The notes under the pieces are model-generated. The model was not told the DNA's origin and ran no database searches. It saw only the letters and a program-made list of their open reading frames with translations. Positions 22,701 to 35,305 of a DNA stretch of 64,000 nt are shown here, in pieces. The translations under genes and the position numbers were made by a program. Position 1 is the first letter of the stretch. The number at the start of each line of letters is the position of its first letter. Source of the stretch: Diatrype stigma (taxonomy: Eukaryota; Ascomycota; Sordariomycetes; Xylariales; Diatrypaceae); NCBI GenBank assembly GCA_022225965.2, contig JAKJXP020000066.1, forward strand, positions 62,001 through 126,000, in the 5' to 3' direction.

Positions 22701-24964
22701 TATCGTTATCCTGTTCCCCAATGCCTCTCGGCATAGGTGCGAGATAGGATGGTGATTCACTTTTCATTGTGTTGTACAAGCTCAGAAGAGCTGGTGCGTT
22801 AGGGGGGATTAATGTTGATGAAGTCGATTCCGACCCTTTTTTCACGGTACATTCAGGAACATACATTTTGCTATTCAGATACCCTAGGAGTTTGTCGAGG
22901 CAGGCAACGGAGCCGCGTTTCCTTGAAATCGAAATATCTTTCGAGGATTTCTTCTGCGGCGAAGCTACTCGCTGTCACGGTCACGGCCAGTTTTACGAGT
23001 CTTTCATGTGATTGAACCTCGAGTCGACTACCCTTGTGTCGCGGTCGCTTCGCCTCGGTTGTATGGTGCTTCTTTTACGACTTGGCCTTTTTAACCCTTT
23101 AATTGGCGTTCAACGACGTATTCCCCATGGTTCCGGAGTTTCTTGCTTTTGTTGTTTTCATCGTGATAGACTTTTGTCGGTTCGATTACACCGTACTCGA
23201 TGAACGGTGGTAAAAGTTTGGATTTTTGGCGTTGAAAAATAAGATGGACCATACATGACGACCGATTACTATATCGTCTCCTACGTTTCTCTGACTTTGC
23301 ATGGCAGGCGGATAGATTCTAGAGTTGTCCCTTTGCTGGAAGCCCTTCTGTAGAAGGTAGCTTGCCAGGTTGCACTATCAGGCATCGGATGTCGCCCCTG
23401 ACCAGAGCACGGACCATCCGACGTCAATGGTAAGGGAGTTTCTACCATTTCGCAGATGGTTCTGTGTGGGCGGTGTGTTTTGGATGGGGTTTCCCATATA
23501 GAAAGATGCGAAACTATATGTGCTGGAATGCACAAAGCAGTACGTCGCGTTGTTTGTGGGAGGAGGCGCCTGTTTCGCGGTGAGACGCGGAAGGCTGAAC
23601 GCATCCGAAGGGGATCATATTTCACTAGGTGCTGGATTCAGCACCTAGGGTGAAGACCGAGTGTTGTTTTGCTTCATTGAAGCGTTGTTCTTTGGTTTCA
23701 CTATGTTACATTTACGGATGAACTCGATTTCTCCATTTCCATTTGGCTCGCTTGACCTGGGTCATCTGCTTTATTGGCTAGACCCAAGTCCAAGTTCGAT
23801 CCCCCTTCATGTCTCCCCTGACTAGGGGTCACGGTTACTTGTCACCAGCACAATATTCAGTCACAAAAGGGGGTTCGGGTTTGGTGGTTATGGTTCCTTT
23901 CACGCGGAGTCATCTGTTGTTGATTTTTGATTTCACGGTTAATGCACCGTAGAAAGGTGCTTTCTTTATTATGAAAGGCATGAGGATTATAGGGCAGGGT
24001 TCGGTGGCCTGCATGCCCGGATTGGCATTGGAATCGAGGTTGCAATGCACTCGAATTCCGGAGCTAGACAGACGGCAACATGTGAGGATGAAGATGAAGG
24101 GAGTAAGGTTCTTCTCGGGAAGCAATTGCCACTCATCGTCGCCGCATCATCTTGATTGGGGTATCATGATACCCGGCCAAGTTGCTAGCACTAAAGGTTG
24201 GCATCATTTTTCAGCCTTTGCTATACACACATACTACATAGTACTTCACAGAACTAGAACCCAACAGAGAAAAAAAACAAGTAAATATTTGAGAAACCTC
24301 AATACTCTGTCTTCTCTTCGACGCTCTCGGCGGACTTGTGCCTACCATGGTAGTGATTTTTTGGCGAACGGGCCAGATAGAGGATAGTACCTTGTGTGTG
24401 AGCTCGCTAGTCTACGCAATCATATCATAAGCAACCCAACCCACCCTGGTGGCATCCTGGGTGGCCGTGGTCCTATCCCAGCGGGTTCGTCATGTTTGGT
24501 CGAGTTGGTTGTATGATATCACAAGACCTCATGACTTGCCGATTCCACAGGTATCCGGAACTAGGAGTCGGGGGTGCCAAACATGCATATGCTAGTATTC
24601 GTATTTATCTTGCCTCCGAAAACTTTTCTCTCTCTGTTGAATCCACAGCCTAGACTCGCCCGCTCTCCACTTGATGATTCCATCCGCATGCCGGATCCCA
24701 ACTAGTCATTGGTTAGTCTCGTTCGTTTAACAGTTCGGACCCGACCGAACACAGGACCGGTCTCTCAACGGCGTCGAAATAAAAAAAATCGAAAATCAAA
24801 GACCAAGAAAACTCTTCGTCATATGCTGAACCCACAAGCAGCATAGTATGGTACAGTATAAGAAACTACGTACGGTGTCTTGAGTAAGTAGGTATATATC
24901 TACTCAGATAACCCATTTTCGCTTATATCAGCAGCTCCATCGTAATTCGATCGTGCTTTGCCTT
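22701..24964. other. Intergenic region after the cyclin gene
   Basis: About 2.3 kb with no credible coding region; the longest open frames (114-138 codons) have no recognisable domain. The first several hundred bases probably contain the 3' untranslated region of the cyclin gene. A near-perfect hairpin lies at 23621-23654, listed separately. Confidence 0.55.
23621..23654. repeat. Perfect 10-bp inverted repeat (hairpin) with extended stem
   Basis: CTAGGTGCTG (23625-23634) is followed by a four-base loop GATT and its exact complement CAGCACCTAG (23639-23648). After a two-base bulge (GG), four further pairs extend the stem (23621-23624 with 23651-23654). Function unknown. Confidence 0.8.
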
Positions 24965-25071
24965 GCCCGGATGGTCTAGAGGTATGATTCTCGCTTAGGG
25001 TTCCAAACTTCCTAAGTTCACTACTTGTGATGGTATGCGAGAGGTCCCAGGTTCGATCCCTGGTTCGGGCC
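24965..25071 (+). tRNA. tRNA-Pro (AGG) with a 35-nt intron
   Basis: The sequence folds as a full cloverleaf. The acceptor stem pairs GCCCGGA (24965-24971) with TTCGGGC (25064-25070). The anticodon stem CTCGC/GCGAG closes a loop TTAGGGT with anticodon AGG. The T arm is CCAGG-TTCGATC-CCTGG and includes the B box. A 35-nt intron (25001-25035) interrupts the anticodon loop one base 3' of the anticodon, the canonical position for eukaryotic nuclear tRNA introns. A T6 tract ten bases downstream serves as Pol III terminator. It decodes CCU and, with inosine at the wobble position, CCC and CCA. Confidence 0.95.
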
Positions 25072-25080
25072 TGATTGTAC

Positions 25081-25086
25081 TTTTTT
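25081..25086 (+). terminator. Pol III terminator of tRNA-Pro
   Basis: A run of six T residues begins ten bases after the tRNA discriminator base, the usual RNA polymerase III stop signal. Confidence 0.85.
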
Positions 25087-25369
25087 GCCATTTGTTTTTG
25101 CTCACTCTGCTTGCCTGTCGACTTGCTTCCCTTCCCCTTCCCCTGTTTAATCGTGTAGTATATACGTAGTACAACAAGTACTGTTGCCGAGTATTACTTG
25201 GTGTCGTCTTTGAGCTAGCTAGTTAGCTAGCTATGGTCATAGATACTCATTATTCGCCAATGGTGATGATGCTCTCTCAGGGGTCAGATTATGCCTGGCT
25301 ACATAGGTAAGTACCTACATAGACGTATCCATCTCACCCTGTTTGTACTCTACCTACACAAACACCCAA

Positions 25370-26586
25370 TCACGCTGGGTACGCCGCAGCAACGGCATCG
25401 TACTCCTCCTGCGTCAGCGGCGTGACGGAGCCGTGCTTCAGACCGCGTGGGAACCCACTGCTGCTGCTGCTCGACGCCCGCCAGCTCGACGCATCGTCGA
25501 TATCCGACGTCTCGAAGGCCACGTACTCGGTATAATCGTCGAGCAGCAGGTGATACAAGCCCGGGACGACGTTATCCGCGAACGCGGCCGGGCCCTCGCG
25601 CGGGCTCCCCTCCGTCACGTACCCGTCATCCTCGTCCCCTCCGCCACGCGTCCACGTCTCGGCCCCGCCGAACAGCCCCGCATCCGTCGTCTCCTGGTAC
25701 ACGCGCAGGGCGGTCTCGTTCTTGACGAAGCGCGCCCACCGGCCGGGAGAGCCCAGGTACTGGAACTCCTGGTCGATGACGGGCGTGTCCGCCGGCGCCA
25801 GGTAGTCCTCGGGCGCGCCGAACGAGGCGAAGTCCGCCGTCGTCGCGTGCCGGATCCGGTCCAGCGTCGCGGCCGCGCCGGCGTGCGACTCGTCCGACGA
25901 AGCGTAGTGCCGCGACGACCAGAACACGTCGTACGTGCCCCGGGCGGAGTCCCAGACGGCTGAGGGTGCCCAGACCATGCCGGCTGTGGGGTCTTCGATG
26001 CTGTTTTTTGGTAGGTTGGATTAGGTTCTTTGGCTTGGTTTGGTTTGGTTGTACCAGCTGGCTTGGCTTGGCTTGGCTTGACTTGACTCAACTTACATCT
26101 GCAGTGTGGGCTCGGACCAGTCGACGAGGTTGGTCGACTTCCATACGACGATTCCCCGGCTACCTTGCCTGGTGGCCCAGTCCCACGAGAAGCCTTCGGC
26201 GTTGATGTCGAGGTCTTTGGGATTGAGAAATGTAAGTTAAGTAGGTAGGTAAGAGGTAACCAACTATATTGCAAAGCTTTTCACTCACCCGTGGCGATCA
26301 AGAAGAACTCGGACCGGGAAGGGTTCGTGGTGAGGAAGATATCCCGCACGCCCTTCGTCCCGACGGTCGAGCCCAGCACGGGGCGGCCGCCGTTCAGGAA
26401 GCGGAAGCTCGCCGCGCTGTTCCCCTCCGACAGGTGCCACTGCACCCGGGGGTCCGCGTCGGTGAACGTCGAGATGAGGTAGCCGGCGTACGTAGGCGAT
26501 GTCTGGCGAGCCGCTGGGACGGCACTAGCGACGGCAGCAGCAGCAGCTGCTGCTGCGACTAGTACCGCTGATACTGTTCCGCGCAT
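25370..26586 (-). CDS. Secreted glycoside hydrolase family 43-like protein
   Basis: Three exons: 26586-26289, 26214-26097 and 26000-25370, with GT-AG introns of 74 and 96 nt; the spliced frame gives 348 residues. The N-terminus ([20 protein letters not shown]) is a signal peptide. Recognisable segments are [59 protein letters not shown] and, in exon 3, [16 protein letters not shown] followed by YDVFWSSR. These match the five-bladed beta-propeller fold of GH43-type enzymes, which act on arabinose- and xylose-containing polysaccharides; the closest type seems to be the Bt3655-like arabinofuranosidase/xylosidase group, but substrate is not certain. I did not assign the catalytic triad. It lies next to a GMC oxidoreductase on the same strand, consistent with an extracellular plant-wall degradation role. 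Confidence 0.8.
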
Positions 26587-27497
26587 TTTGTTTCTTGGGA
26601 CCTTGGCTGATCAGGATGGGGATGTGTCTGCGAGTAACAACACATCGCCACTCACTCCCTTTGTGAGTTTGCGTTGGCATTATGATGCAAATATATATAT
26701 AGCATGGTCTAGGAGGTCGTTCGAGTGGTCGGAAAAATTACGGTGTTAGATATTCTTGGCCTCTCATTCTCCATCTCGTCGGTATGTGTGCCCTGTATTA
26801 AGCATGGCAAAGACAGGTCTGGTCTGCGGGGAATACGGCACTTATGGCTAGCATCACCGGTCTATAGGCGGACCAATCCAGGCGGTCGATGGGCGGCGTC
26901 TCTTCCCCCATCCCAGGACCTGGGAGAAGCTTGGGTGGATGGGGAAACCTGGGGTGATTACAGGGTATTGTATTGTACCTATAGTTGCCCGCAGTATAAT
27001 TGACCGCTCGCTCCTTCGGCGAGATTGCAATTGCGGTAGTCACATCTTCCGAAAGGAATCTTCGCAATGTTTTTATGCAGCCAGTACTTGATACTCAGTA
27101 ATATATACATGTCTATGGATAGCTGGTCAACATGGAAGTGTGTACTTGGGTGATGTGAGACATTGTCCACTTGAACAAGTACCCAAGTACTTGTCTTTGC
27201 CTATTCCGTCAACGTTCTCATCTGTCATTGGTCAGATAGGGGTCACCAAGGTCATATACGAAATATTGGCCACTTATTGGCATGAAGTAGTTCCGCTTTA
27301 TTTTGTGTATGTCAACCGTACATACTTATGGCTGAAGCAACCGATAAATATATAAATCCATTGCTGGATAGCAATCCTTGAGTTGAGAGAAAACTCGAAT
27401 AGTCTCAAGCGCGTCAACTACGATATCCCCGCTAGCGCTGCCCTTTAGTGACTAAGATCGTTCCGATGGCCTCGATATGAACCTTGGGTAGGTATCT
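26587..27497. other. Intergenic: promoter side of the GH43 gene
   Basis: About 0.9 kb between the GH43 start and the end of the GMC gene, both on the minus strand. No gene is seen. An (AT)n tract lies at about 26690-26700. Confidence 0.55.
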
Positions 27498-29852
27498 TCA
27501 AGCAAGCCCTACCTCATGGATAATAATATCTGCTGCTTTCTCTCCGACCAGCAATGCCGCATTATAAGTGTTAGCTGCCACATGCTCAGGCGGAACACTA
27601 AGATCTATAATCTTAAGCCCGGATACACCGTATACGTTCAGCTTGGAATCAACTGCGATACAATCTCGTCAGCTTCAGCTTGTTGGGACAATGCTTCTCA
27701 ATCTCACTCCATCGTCCTCAACTTCTGTCAGGGATGGCTAGGAATGGAACGAACAGAGGACAAAAATCGCGCGGTTTCAACTCACCGACACCGTTATCCT
27801 CGCGGGGGGCCATCTTGCAGGTTCCTAGCGGATGTCTAGAAGTTCCAACGTTCTCACGGACGTACTGCACAATAGCAGCATCGTCCTCGGCCGAGTATTC
27901 AATCTTGCCAGAAATAGGACCGTCTGCCGTTTCTATGGCGGCAGCTTTCGACCCTTCCGGAAAACTGGGTTGGCCTGCTGCAAGCTCGCCTCGGAAGATG
28001 TCCATCTGTCGCGCTATCGAGCGCTGCATCTTATAGCCCCATACATGGGTCTTCAGATCAATATCGTCCTCATCTAACAACCACCCCGGATCAAAGTCAT
28101 ACGGATCATCAATATCAGGACCGGTGATGTGGATATGCCCTCGCGCGTAGGAGTACGTGACCCAGGGGGCGGTCGTGACGTACTCGGCGTCATCGGGGAG
28201 GACGGCGGGGTCGCCAAAGTAGCAGTTGAACAGCCCCATGATCATGAGCGGCCGGTTGGGCGTGGCCTCGAAGTCGCGGTCCCATCTCGCTTGGAAACCG
28301 GTCCCCAGAGCGGCAATATCTGCGGCCGATGGTCGCAGCTTGCTCGACGCATCGTGGCCGTTCCACCCGAGCTGCTCATCGTCTCTCGCGATCATATCGT
28401 CCACGTCCCGACCGCGGTCGCCTCTCGCCATGCCGTTGATCGTCTCGTTTGCCTGAAGGCTGGTGCGGTAGACATAGCCGACGAATGGATGATCTAGTCA
28501 AAAGCGCCCGCTCGTTATTAACACGACAAGCCTTCGTCAACGCTTCGTGGGGAGTTCCTCCAATGCCGGGATTCAGTGACTTTACCTTGGTATTGCCCGC
28601 CTACCCCAGGGAGGCTTTCCACGACCGGTACGCCCGCTCGCCCAAGTACCGCGGGATCACCGACACCCGAGCGCTCGAGCAGCAGTGGCGTCCCGAACGA
28701 GCCCGCTGAGGCTATCACCAGCTTTCTCGCCACGACACTGCCTCTCCCTTCTCCATCTCCTTGGCTATTATCCTGAGCGAATCTCGGATTCGGCCGATAC
28801 TCTACACCGACAGCACGCTTGTCCTTTCCCTCTGCGCCGTCGATCAGGATACGGAGGACCTGGTTCTCGACCAACACGTTCAGGTTAGGAAAGTCGCCGC
28901 TCTGCAGCAGAGGGTGCAGGTACCGGTGGCCAACGTCCTGGCGCCGGCCGTCCAGGGGCGATACGTACCGGTACCAGGGCCCGGACCCGTTGTTGGAGCC
29001 CAGGCTCTGCAGGTCCGCTATCGAGGGATATCCCGTCTTGATGGCGCCTTCGATGAAGGCATCTTCCGCCCGAGGTGCTTGGTGTGTCCCTTTCGACACG
29101 TGGATTGGACCGTCGTAGCCGTGCGTTGATTCGTTGCTAGTCTGACCGTGATATGTTTCGAACTGCGTTGGGGGTTATAGTTGTGAAGGCAGTTCCGTAG
29201 TTAGCAGATGTCTGCCCAAGTCAGGGGGGAAGTGGGGCAGAACTTCTCATCCGACTCCTTTATCTATATTTCACTAGAGATGCGTCCATGAAGTGAAAAG
29301 CGCTAGAAACTAGTACTGCATACCTTCTTCAGGAACGGCAAGACGTCCTCAGCCGTCCACCCGGGCGTATTCCAAGAATCGAAATCATCCCACTGGCCCC
29401 GTGTGTACACCATCCAGTTGATCGAAGAGCCTCCGCCCAGAATGCCGCCCGTCTCCACGATGGGCTCGCGGCCTGCCAGCTGCGGCGACTTGTTCGCCTT
29501 CCAGAAAAGCGCCGTGTCAGACCCGTTCATGGTATTGCGCTCGAACAGCGCCGGGTAGATGACGCTTTGCACGTTGAAGCTGTTCCTTCCCTGCTCGATG
29601 ATCAGGATGGATAGGGTAGGGTCTGCTTCGGCTAGCCTTGAGGCTACTATACAGCCTGCAGTGCCGCCTGTGGTTGCAATTCAGCTGTAGGGAATCAAGC
29701 AATGGTTAATGAGGGAGGAGGGGGGGAGACCTACCCCCGGCAATGACAACATCTACTTCGGCAAGGTCGTTTGGAAGTTCTGTGTATATTCCTGTAGCAT
29801 AGGCCACCGCTGCCAATGCGCCCAGGAAGGCTATCCTACTATTTAGAATCAT
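27498..29852 (-). CDS. GMC (AA3-type) FAD-dependent alcohol oxidase-like oxidoreductase
   Basis: Five exons: from 29852 to 29735, 29667-29324, 29162-28586, 28493-27786 and 27652-27498; introns of 67, 161, 92 and 133 nt, all GT-AG. The product is 633 residues from the chosen Met. That Met gives the cleanest signal peptide (MILNSRIAFLGALAAVAYA); in-frame Mets at 29864 and 29888 are possible. An ADP-binding motif VVIAGGGTAGC spans the first splice junction. The GMC signature GGGSSINWMVYTRGQWDDFD is in exon 2, and the active-site His is in SRHPLGTCKM in exon 4. The last exon ends with PPEHVAANTYNAALLVGEKA, carrying the second active-site position. The family oxidises alcohols with FAD and makes hydrogen peroxide. 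Central motifs (WVTYSYARGHIHITGPD) resemble the methanol/alcohol oxidase branch, but the leader suggests secretion; substrate is unknown. Confidence 0.88.
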
Positions 29853-29888
29853 TTTACAATTCATGAATGAGTAGCCTATAGGTAACAA

Positions 29889-30736
29889 ACTCTATATTTG
29901 GCAGCTACCTCTGGAACCCCCATAAAGGTGACCTAGAAGTATTGAGATGTAGTATTTAGCTTAGATGCTTCTATGGATGAGAGTGACGTATGTGCTTATT
30001 GAAATACGCAATCAGCCATGGCGCCTTGCGATATACATCATTGGACCTCGATGATATTTGACCCCTGATTCCACGAGAAAGGAGAGCGAATAAGCAACAA
30101 CTTGGCGATGACGCCCATTATCACTGCGGGGTAGGTAAGCAGTCCCAAGAGCCCATCCCATGGTGTTGTTGTAGAATACCACGTACAACTATCAGGCTTC
30201 TTCCGTTGCTGAACTGCAAAAGGTGCAAAATAGAGAGGGACTAGATGTGCAATGATGATATAGCCGTAAGTAAGATCACACCCTGAGGTTACATTGCTAG
30301 GTAAGTTGAGCCCTGCTTCCAGGTGATAAGTGCGGGGATAACTTTACTGTGCATCGCATGAGGTTATTGCAGCAGTTAAGGTCCCCAGGTTACAAGGGTG
30401 TCTACTTTTAATGTCATCATACCTCTAGGATAGCATATGGCTGACTCAATTCCAAGTCTTGATCAAGAGTCATAAGTATACTGCGCTTAGCTATTGTTGG
30501 AGTAACAACCGACAAGCACTGATTGAGGAGATATATACGCTACCCCTGAACGACCAGGCATGAGAGTACTTTGACCCTTGCTTGAAGAAAGAAGAAAAAA
30601 AGGCCTTTCACATAACCAGGATCTCTGATTGCTGCCCTATCTGGACTGTTGCCCTCCGCATATTCCAGATGACACTCGATATGCAGAACGAGCTGTGTGG
30701 GGGGGGGGGGGGGGGGGGGGGGGGGGNNNNNNNNNN

Positions 30737-30794
<58 letters not shown>

Positions 30795-33123
30795 CCGATA
30801 TATTCAACGGCAGCTCCTTGAACTTCGGCGTTGCGAGCGAACGAGAAGGACTGATCATAAGGCTGTGGACAACGGCATCATGGGTTCGATCTGTCCCAAA
30901 AATTCCACCGAGCCATTGAGATGCTTAGCGCGCAACCTAACAAGTCCCAGGATGTATACCAGGCCTCTGTGTAATAACGAAAACTCGATAGATGAAAGTG
31001 CCTAGAGTAGTCGTGGCTGGATACCACAGGGGCGCAGCGCTTGCTCGCTTGATTTCTACGAAGCAAGTGGTCTTCAGCCCTCACAGGATGACGTGTGAAT
31101 GTGCCAGAAGGTACATTGGTGAAGAAAAACCTCACTACCGCCACGGGTCTCCGCTTCCGGAGTGTTATAGTTTGGTCCAGGACGGGTCCTCAGTCATTGA
31201 ACCTCGCCAGCTCTGGAGAGGCTTGTTGGAGCCGCACGAAGCCTGCCGGGGGAGAGGGCGCTTTTGAATGAGAACCTGACAGTATGGAAACGACAAAGAA
31301 GGAGACAGTGAAGAGGACGGATAGGGCGTCGAACTAAACATTGGATCGGGCGAGGAGGACAACGAGGAACTGATTTTCCGGGGTCTTGTCTTGTTAGGGA
31401 GGGTTGGCCGTACGGTGAGATGCCGGAGGTTTCACTCATGGGAAGGCACTTCTGCACCGGTCTTTCGGGAGTCGGAGGCTTTCTGAGTCCATGGTCCCTG
31501 ATGACTATATACAAGGACCAAGAAAGTAATGAAACCTACGCTCGTTATTAGGAGTATTCGTCTAGCCTGAATATAGGTCGTTCAAAAAATGCTGAACTTA
31601 TGAATCGTGTACAAGTGAAAATAAACCAATCTGGAAAATCTAGCCTTATGCCCATGTAGCTTCATATATAAGGGGCCTTTGACCCCCTTTTGTAGCAGCA
31701 CAAACGTTTGTTCCTGTCATAACCCTAGCAATGACAATAATATGAGTTCAGAGGGCCATAGTTAAGGGAATGTTTCTGATGAGCTAAAGCTTTAAGTACA
31801 TTGCCCTACAAGGGATATATTTGTGTGAAGTTGTAGATATACTGCAACTAACCGCATCATGACATCCCACCTCAGCTCCCGGTGTTGTGTCGTGGGAGGT
31901 AGCTATATGCCTCAAGTAGTGATATGCACATTTCGAGTATCTAGTAGTTAGCCGAGGGCATAGTTAGCATCAAGTTAAACAGAACAGATGCATGGGCAGT
32001 GACGGGTAAGCACCTTGTTAGGGAGGGATAAGGTTGGTTTCAGGGGACCAAGCTAACGGCCAGCTGCGGGGATCGCAGGGGATCACAAGGGATCAGTCAG
32101 ATTTGGGGTCGTTCTCTCTCTCACACCGCACCGCACCACCATCGATTCTCAAGTCCAGCTCAGGACCATCGTCTCGTCTACCAGTCTAAAGGAGGGGGGC
32201 TTGCAAGTTGCAGATCCATCTGCTAACTTTCAGCCAATCAGAATGCTTTTGACCCCGACTTCAGGACAACTTCAGGGCCACTCCAGGGGCTTAGTGTGTA
32301 TGCATGTATTGTATGTACATTCTTACCCAGCGCTCCCAGGTGCTGTTAATAGCATGCATCCAATACATATATGTACTATGTCCTTTGTATTTTTAGCTGC
32401 CTGAGTATATCTCAAGGCGAATGTAGGAAAGCTATAGTTGACGATGAAGCTGCTTTCAAAACTATGCAGCGTGATGTGAAAAATCAAGATACTAGGTAGT
32501 TAGGCAGTTATTAGAAGCGCCAAACCAGCAGCTTTACAATATCCTGAGTGCAGCTATTGGCGGAGGGAATCCAGGTATACTTTAGTAGGGTACTGTATCG
32601 TACAAATCACAGGTGCAACATGAATTGAGTCGTCCCTTCTCAGCTCTCCACCACCCTTTTGACTTTGGGAAAGCCCCCAGCCAACGAAAGTCAATTGATA
32701 GAAGCGAATCAACAGTAAACACAACACACCCAACATTTATTTTATTTTACGGAGGGACGATCCTCACGACTCGAGACACAACAGCTTGGTGCTTGGTGCT
32801 TAGAGCGTCTAAGTGTCGGGGTGTCTCAGCGCTGGGGCCCTCACTATACTAACGACCTATAGGCATACTAACGTCCTATAGGCTACTAACGAACGACCTA
32901 TGTACAATACACTGCCTGACTGCACAAAACATACATACAAACCTCCAGCTGCATAGGTACCTACACTTTTGGGCACGAGCTATTCCTCCCATTCCTCCCC
33001 CCTGACTCCGCCTTGCATTGTCTCGTTTTGTCTCGTTTTCCTCCCTCACCTCTCCTCCTCATTCTCCATCTTTCCCAGTCGGCAAACTTCCAATCGACCG
33101 ACTGTTCTTTACTTGACCCCAAG
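29889..33123. other. Intergenic region upstream of the GMC gene and of cot-1
   Basis: About 3.2 kb with no recognisable gene. It contains the assembly gap at 30.7 kb. The last 130 bases before cot-1 are CT-rich (TCCTCCCTCACCTCTCCTCC) and probably include the cot-1 transcription start. Short TAGGTA and TACCTA words are frequent around 32850-32970. Confidence 0.55.
30699..30792. other. Assembly gap: poly-G, 10 N, poly-C
   Basis: 28 G residues, then 10 N (30727-30736), then 56 C residues. The flanks fit a sequencing or scaffolding failure at a G/C homopolymer. The true length and content are unknown, and open frames reported across it are meaningless. Confidence 0.95.
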
Positions 33124-35305
33124 ATGGATCCCAACAACCGCCTTCACCTGAACTTTGGCAACAACGACCGTCTCCCCGGTGCTCCAGACCGAGCGTATCC
33201 CACCACACCCTCGACCTTCCCACAGCCCGTCTTCCCCGGCGGCGGCCAGCAGCAAGGCTACAACAGCCCTCAGCAGCCCCAGCCCGGCGCTGGTCAACAG
33301 TACGGCGCTCCCGGCTACGGTGCGCCCAACAATTACTTCATGCAGAACCAATACCAGCAGCAGTATGGCCAGCAGCCGCCTGGCGACTACCTCTCTGCCC
33401 AGGGCGGCGCCGGATACCAGGCCCGTTCCGGCACTCCTGGCACGAATGATCCCAATGTAGGGCTCGCCCACCAGTTCTCCCATCAGAACCTGGGTGGTGC
33501 CGCTCGGGGGAACGCATATGGCGGTCGAGGCGCCGCCTCTCCTGCCCAGCGGCCACGCACCGCTGGGGGCTCTGGCCAGCACCCGCAGCAGGGTGGCCAT
33601 GGCTACCTCCACGCTCCTATGCCGAACTCAGGAGCTCGTCCGGCTACCGAGTTCCAACCTGCGCCAGAGAGAAACCCGGAGAAATATGGCACCAATGCCA
33701 ACAATAACCAGAAGAAGTGCTCCCAGCTCGCGGCCGATTTCTTCAAGGACAGCGTCAAGCGTGCTCGTGAGCGCAATCTGAGGTACGTTCTAGTAATATG
33801 CACCGAACGAAGTTTCGCTGCGCCCCTGCGTACCTAGGTATATCGAGTACGCACTTGTGCAATAGGCGAAGACGGGATGCTAACCGGTAGCCCTTGTGAC
33901 AGACAGAGCGAGCTCGAACAGAAACTGGCCGACCCCAACCAAACCGCCCCTAGACGCGAACAACTCTGGCAGAATGCTGGCAAGAAGGAGGGTAGATACC
34001 TGCGGTTCTTGCGTACCAAGGACAAGCCGGAAAACTACCAAACCGTCAAGATTATTGGCAAGGGTGCTTTTGGCGAGGTGAAGCTGGTGCAGAAGAAGTC
34101 GGACGGCATCGTGTATGCCATGAAGTCTCTGATCAAGACGGAGATGTTCAAGAAGGACCAGCTGGCTCACGTCCGAGCCGAGCGAGATATTCTTGCCGAG
34201 TCAGACAGCCCTTGGGTTGTCAAGCTCTTCACAACGTTCCAGGATGCCAACTTCCTCTACATGTTAATGGAGTTCTTGCCCGGTGGTGACCTGATGACTA
34301 TGCTCATCAAGTATGAAATCTTTTCCGAGGATATCACGCGGTTCTACATTGCAGAGATCGTTCTTGCCATCGAGGCAGTCCACAAGCTGGGTTTCATCCA
34401 TCGGTACGTAGTCCCACGGGATATTGCCGCAACCGCTTACCCTGACTAACTGAGATGCAAGTGATATCAAACCCGACAACATCCTCCTCGACAGGGGTGG
34501 CCATGTTAAGCTGACGGATTTCGGTCTCTCCACTGGTTTCCACAAGCTGCACGACAACAACTACTACCAACAGCTGCTCCAGGGCAAGTCGAGCCGACCT
34601 CGCGACAGAAACTCGATAGCTATTGACCAGATCAACCTTACTGTGAGCAACCGGGCGCAGATCAACGACTGGCGGAAATCCCGTCGGGTCATGGCTTACT
34701 CCACTGTCGGCACGCCCGACTACATCGCCCCGGAGATCTTTACGGGTCAGGGCTACACCTTCGATTGCGATTGGTGGTCTTTGGGTACCATCATGTTCGA
34801 GTGTCTGGTTGGCTGGCCGCCGTTCTGCGCCGAGGATAGTCATGACACTTATAGAAAGATTGTCAACTGGAGGCAGTCGTTGTACTTCCCTGATGACATT
34901 ACACTGGGTGCCGAGGCCGAACACCTAATCAGAAGGTAAGTTGATATTGCCAGAAAATGCCCATCTGAGATATTTCTATCTTGACCATGCTAACCTATCT
35001 GTAGTCTTATCTGCAACACCGAGGTCCGCCTGGGACGAGGTAATGCTAACGAGATCAAATCCCACCCCTTCTTCCGCGGTGTCGAGTTTGACAGTCTCCG
35101 TCGCATTCGCGCGCCATTCGAGCCCCGGCTTACATCGGCAATCGATACCACGTATTTCCCGACGGATGAGATTGACCAGACGGACAATGCCACCGTCCTC
35201 AAGGCTCAGGCTCTCGCCCAGGGCAGACAGGTGGACGAGTCGCCCGAGATGAGCCTGCCCTTCATCGGCTACACATTCAAGCGGTTCGATAACAACTTCC
35301 GATGA
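33124..35305 (+). CDS. cot-1: NDR-family serine/threonine kinase COT-1
   Basis: Four exons: 33124-33782, 33903-34403, 34462-34935 and 35005-35305 (introns 120, 58 and 69 nt), giving 644 residues. Residues 1-about 190 are Gln/Gly/Pro-rich and disordered. Then comes a Mob-binding N-terminal regulatory segment ([20 protein letters not shown]). The kinase domain has the glycine loop GKGAFGEV (272-279), catalytic lysine in YAMK (K294), HRDIKPDN with catalytic D388, and DFG (406-408). NDR kinases have an insert before the APE motif, seen here, ending in [14 protein letters not shown]. The C-terminal hydrophobic motif FIGYTFKRF carries the phosphorylatable T635. In Neurospora, COT-1 controls polar hyphal growth and branching together with MOB2 and the POD-6 kinase. 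The start ATG has A at -3. All residues needed for activity are present. Confidence 0.97.

Noticed and set aside
30540..31005. Poly-Gly/poly-Pro open frames
   Set aside because: They translate an assembly gap and its homopolymer flanks.
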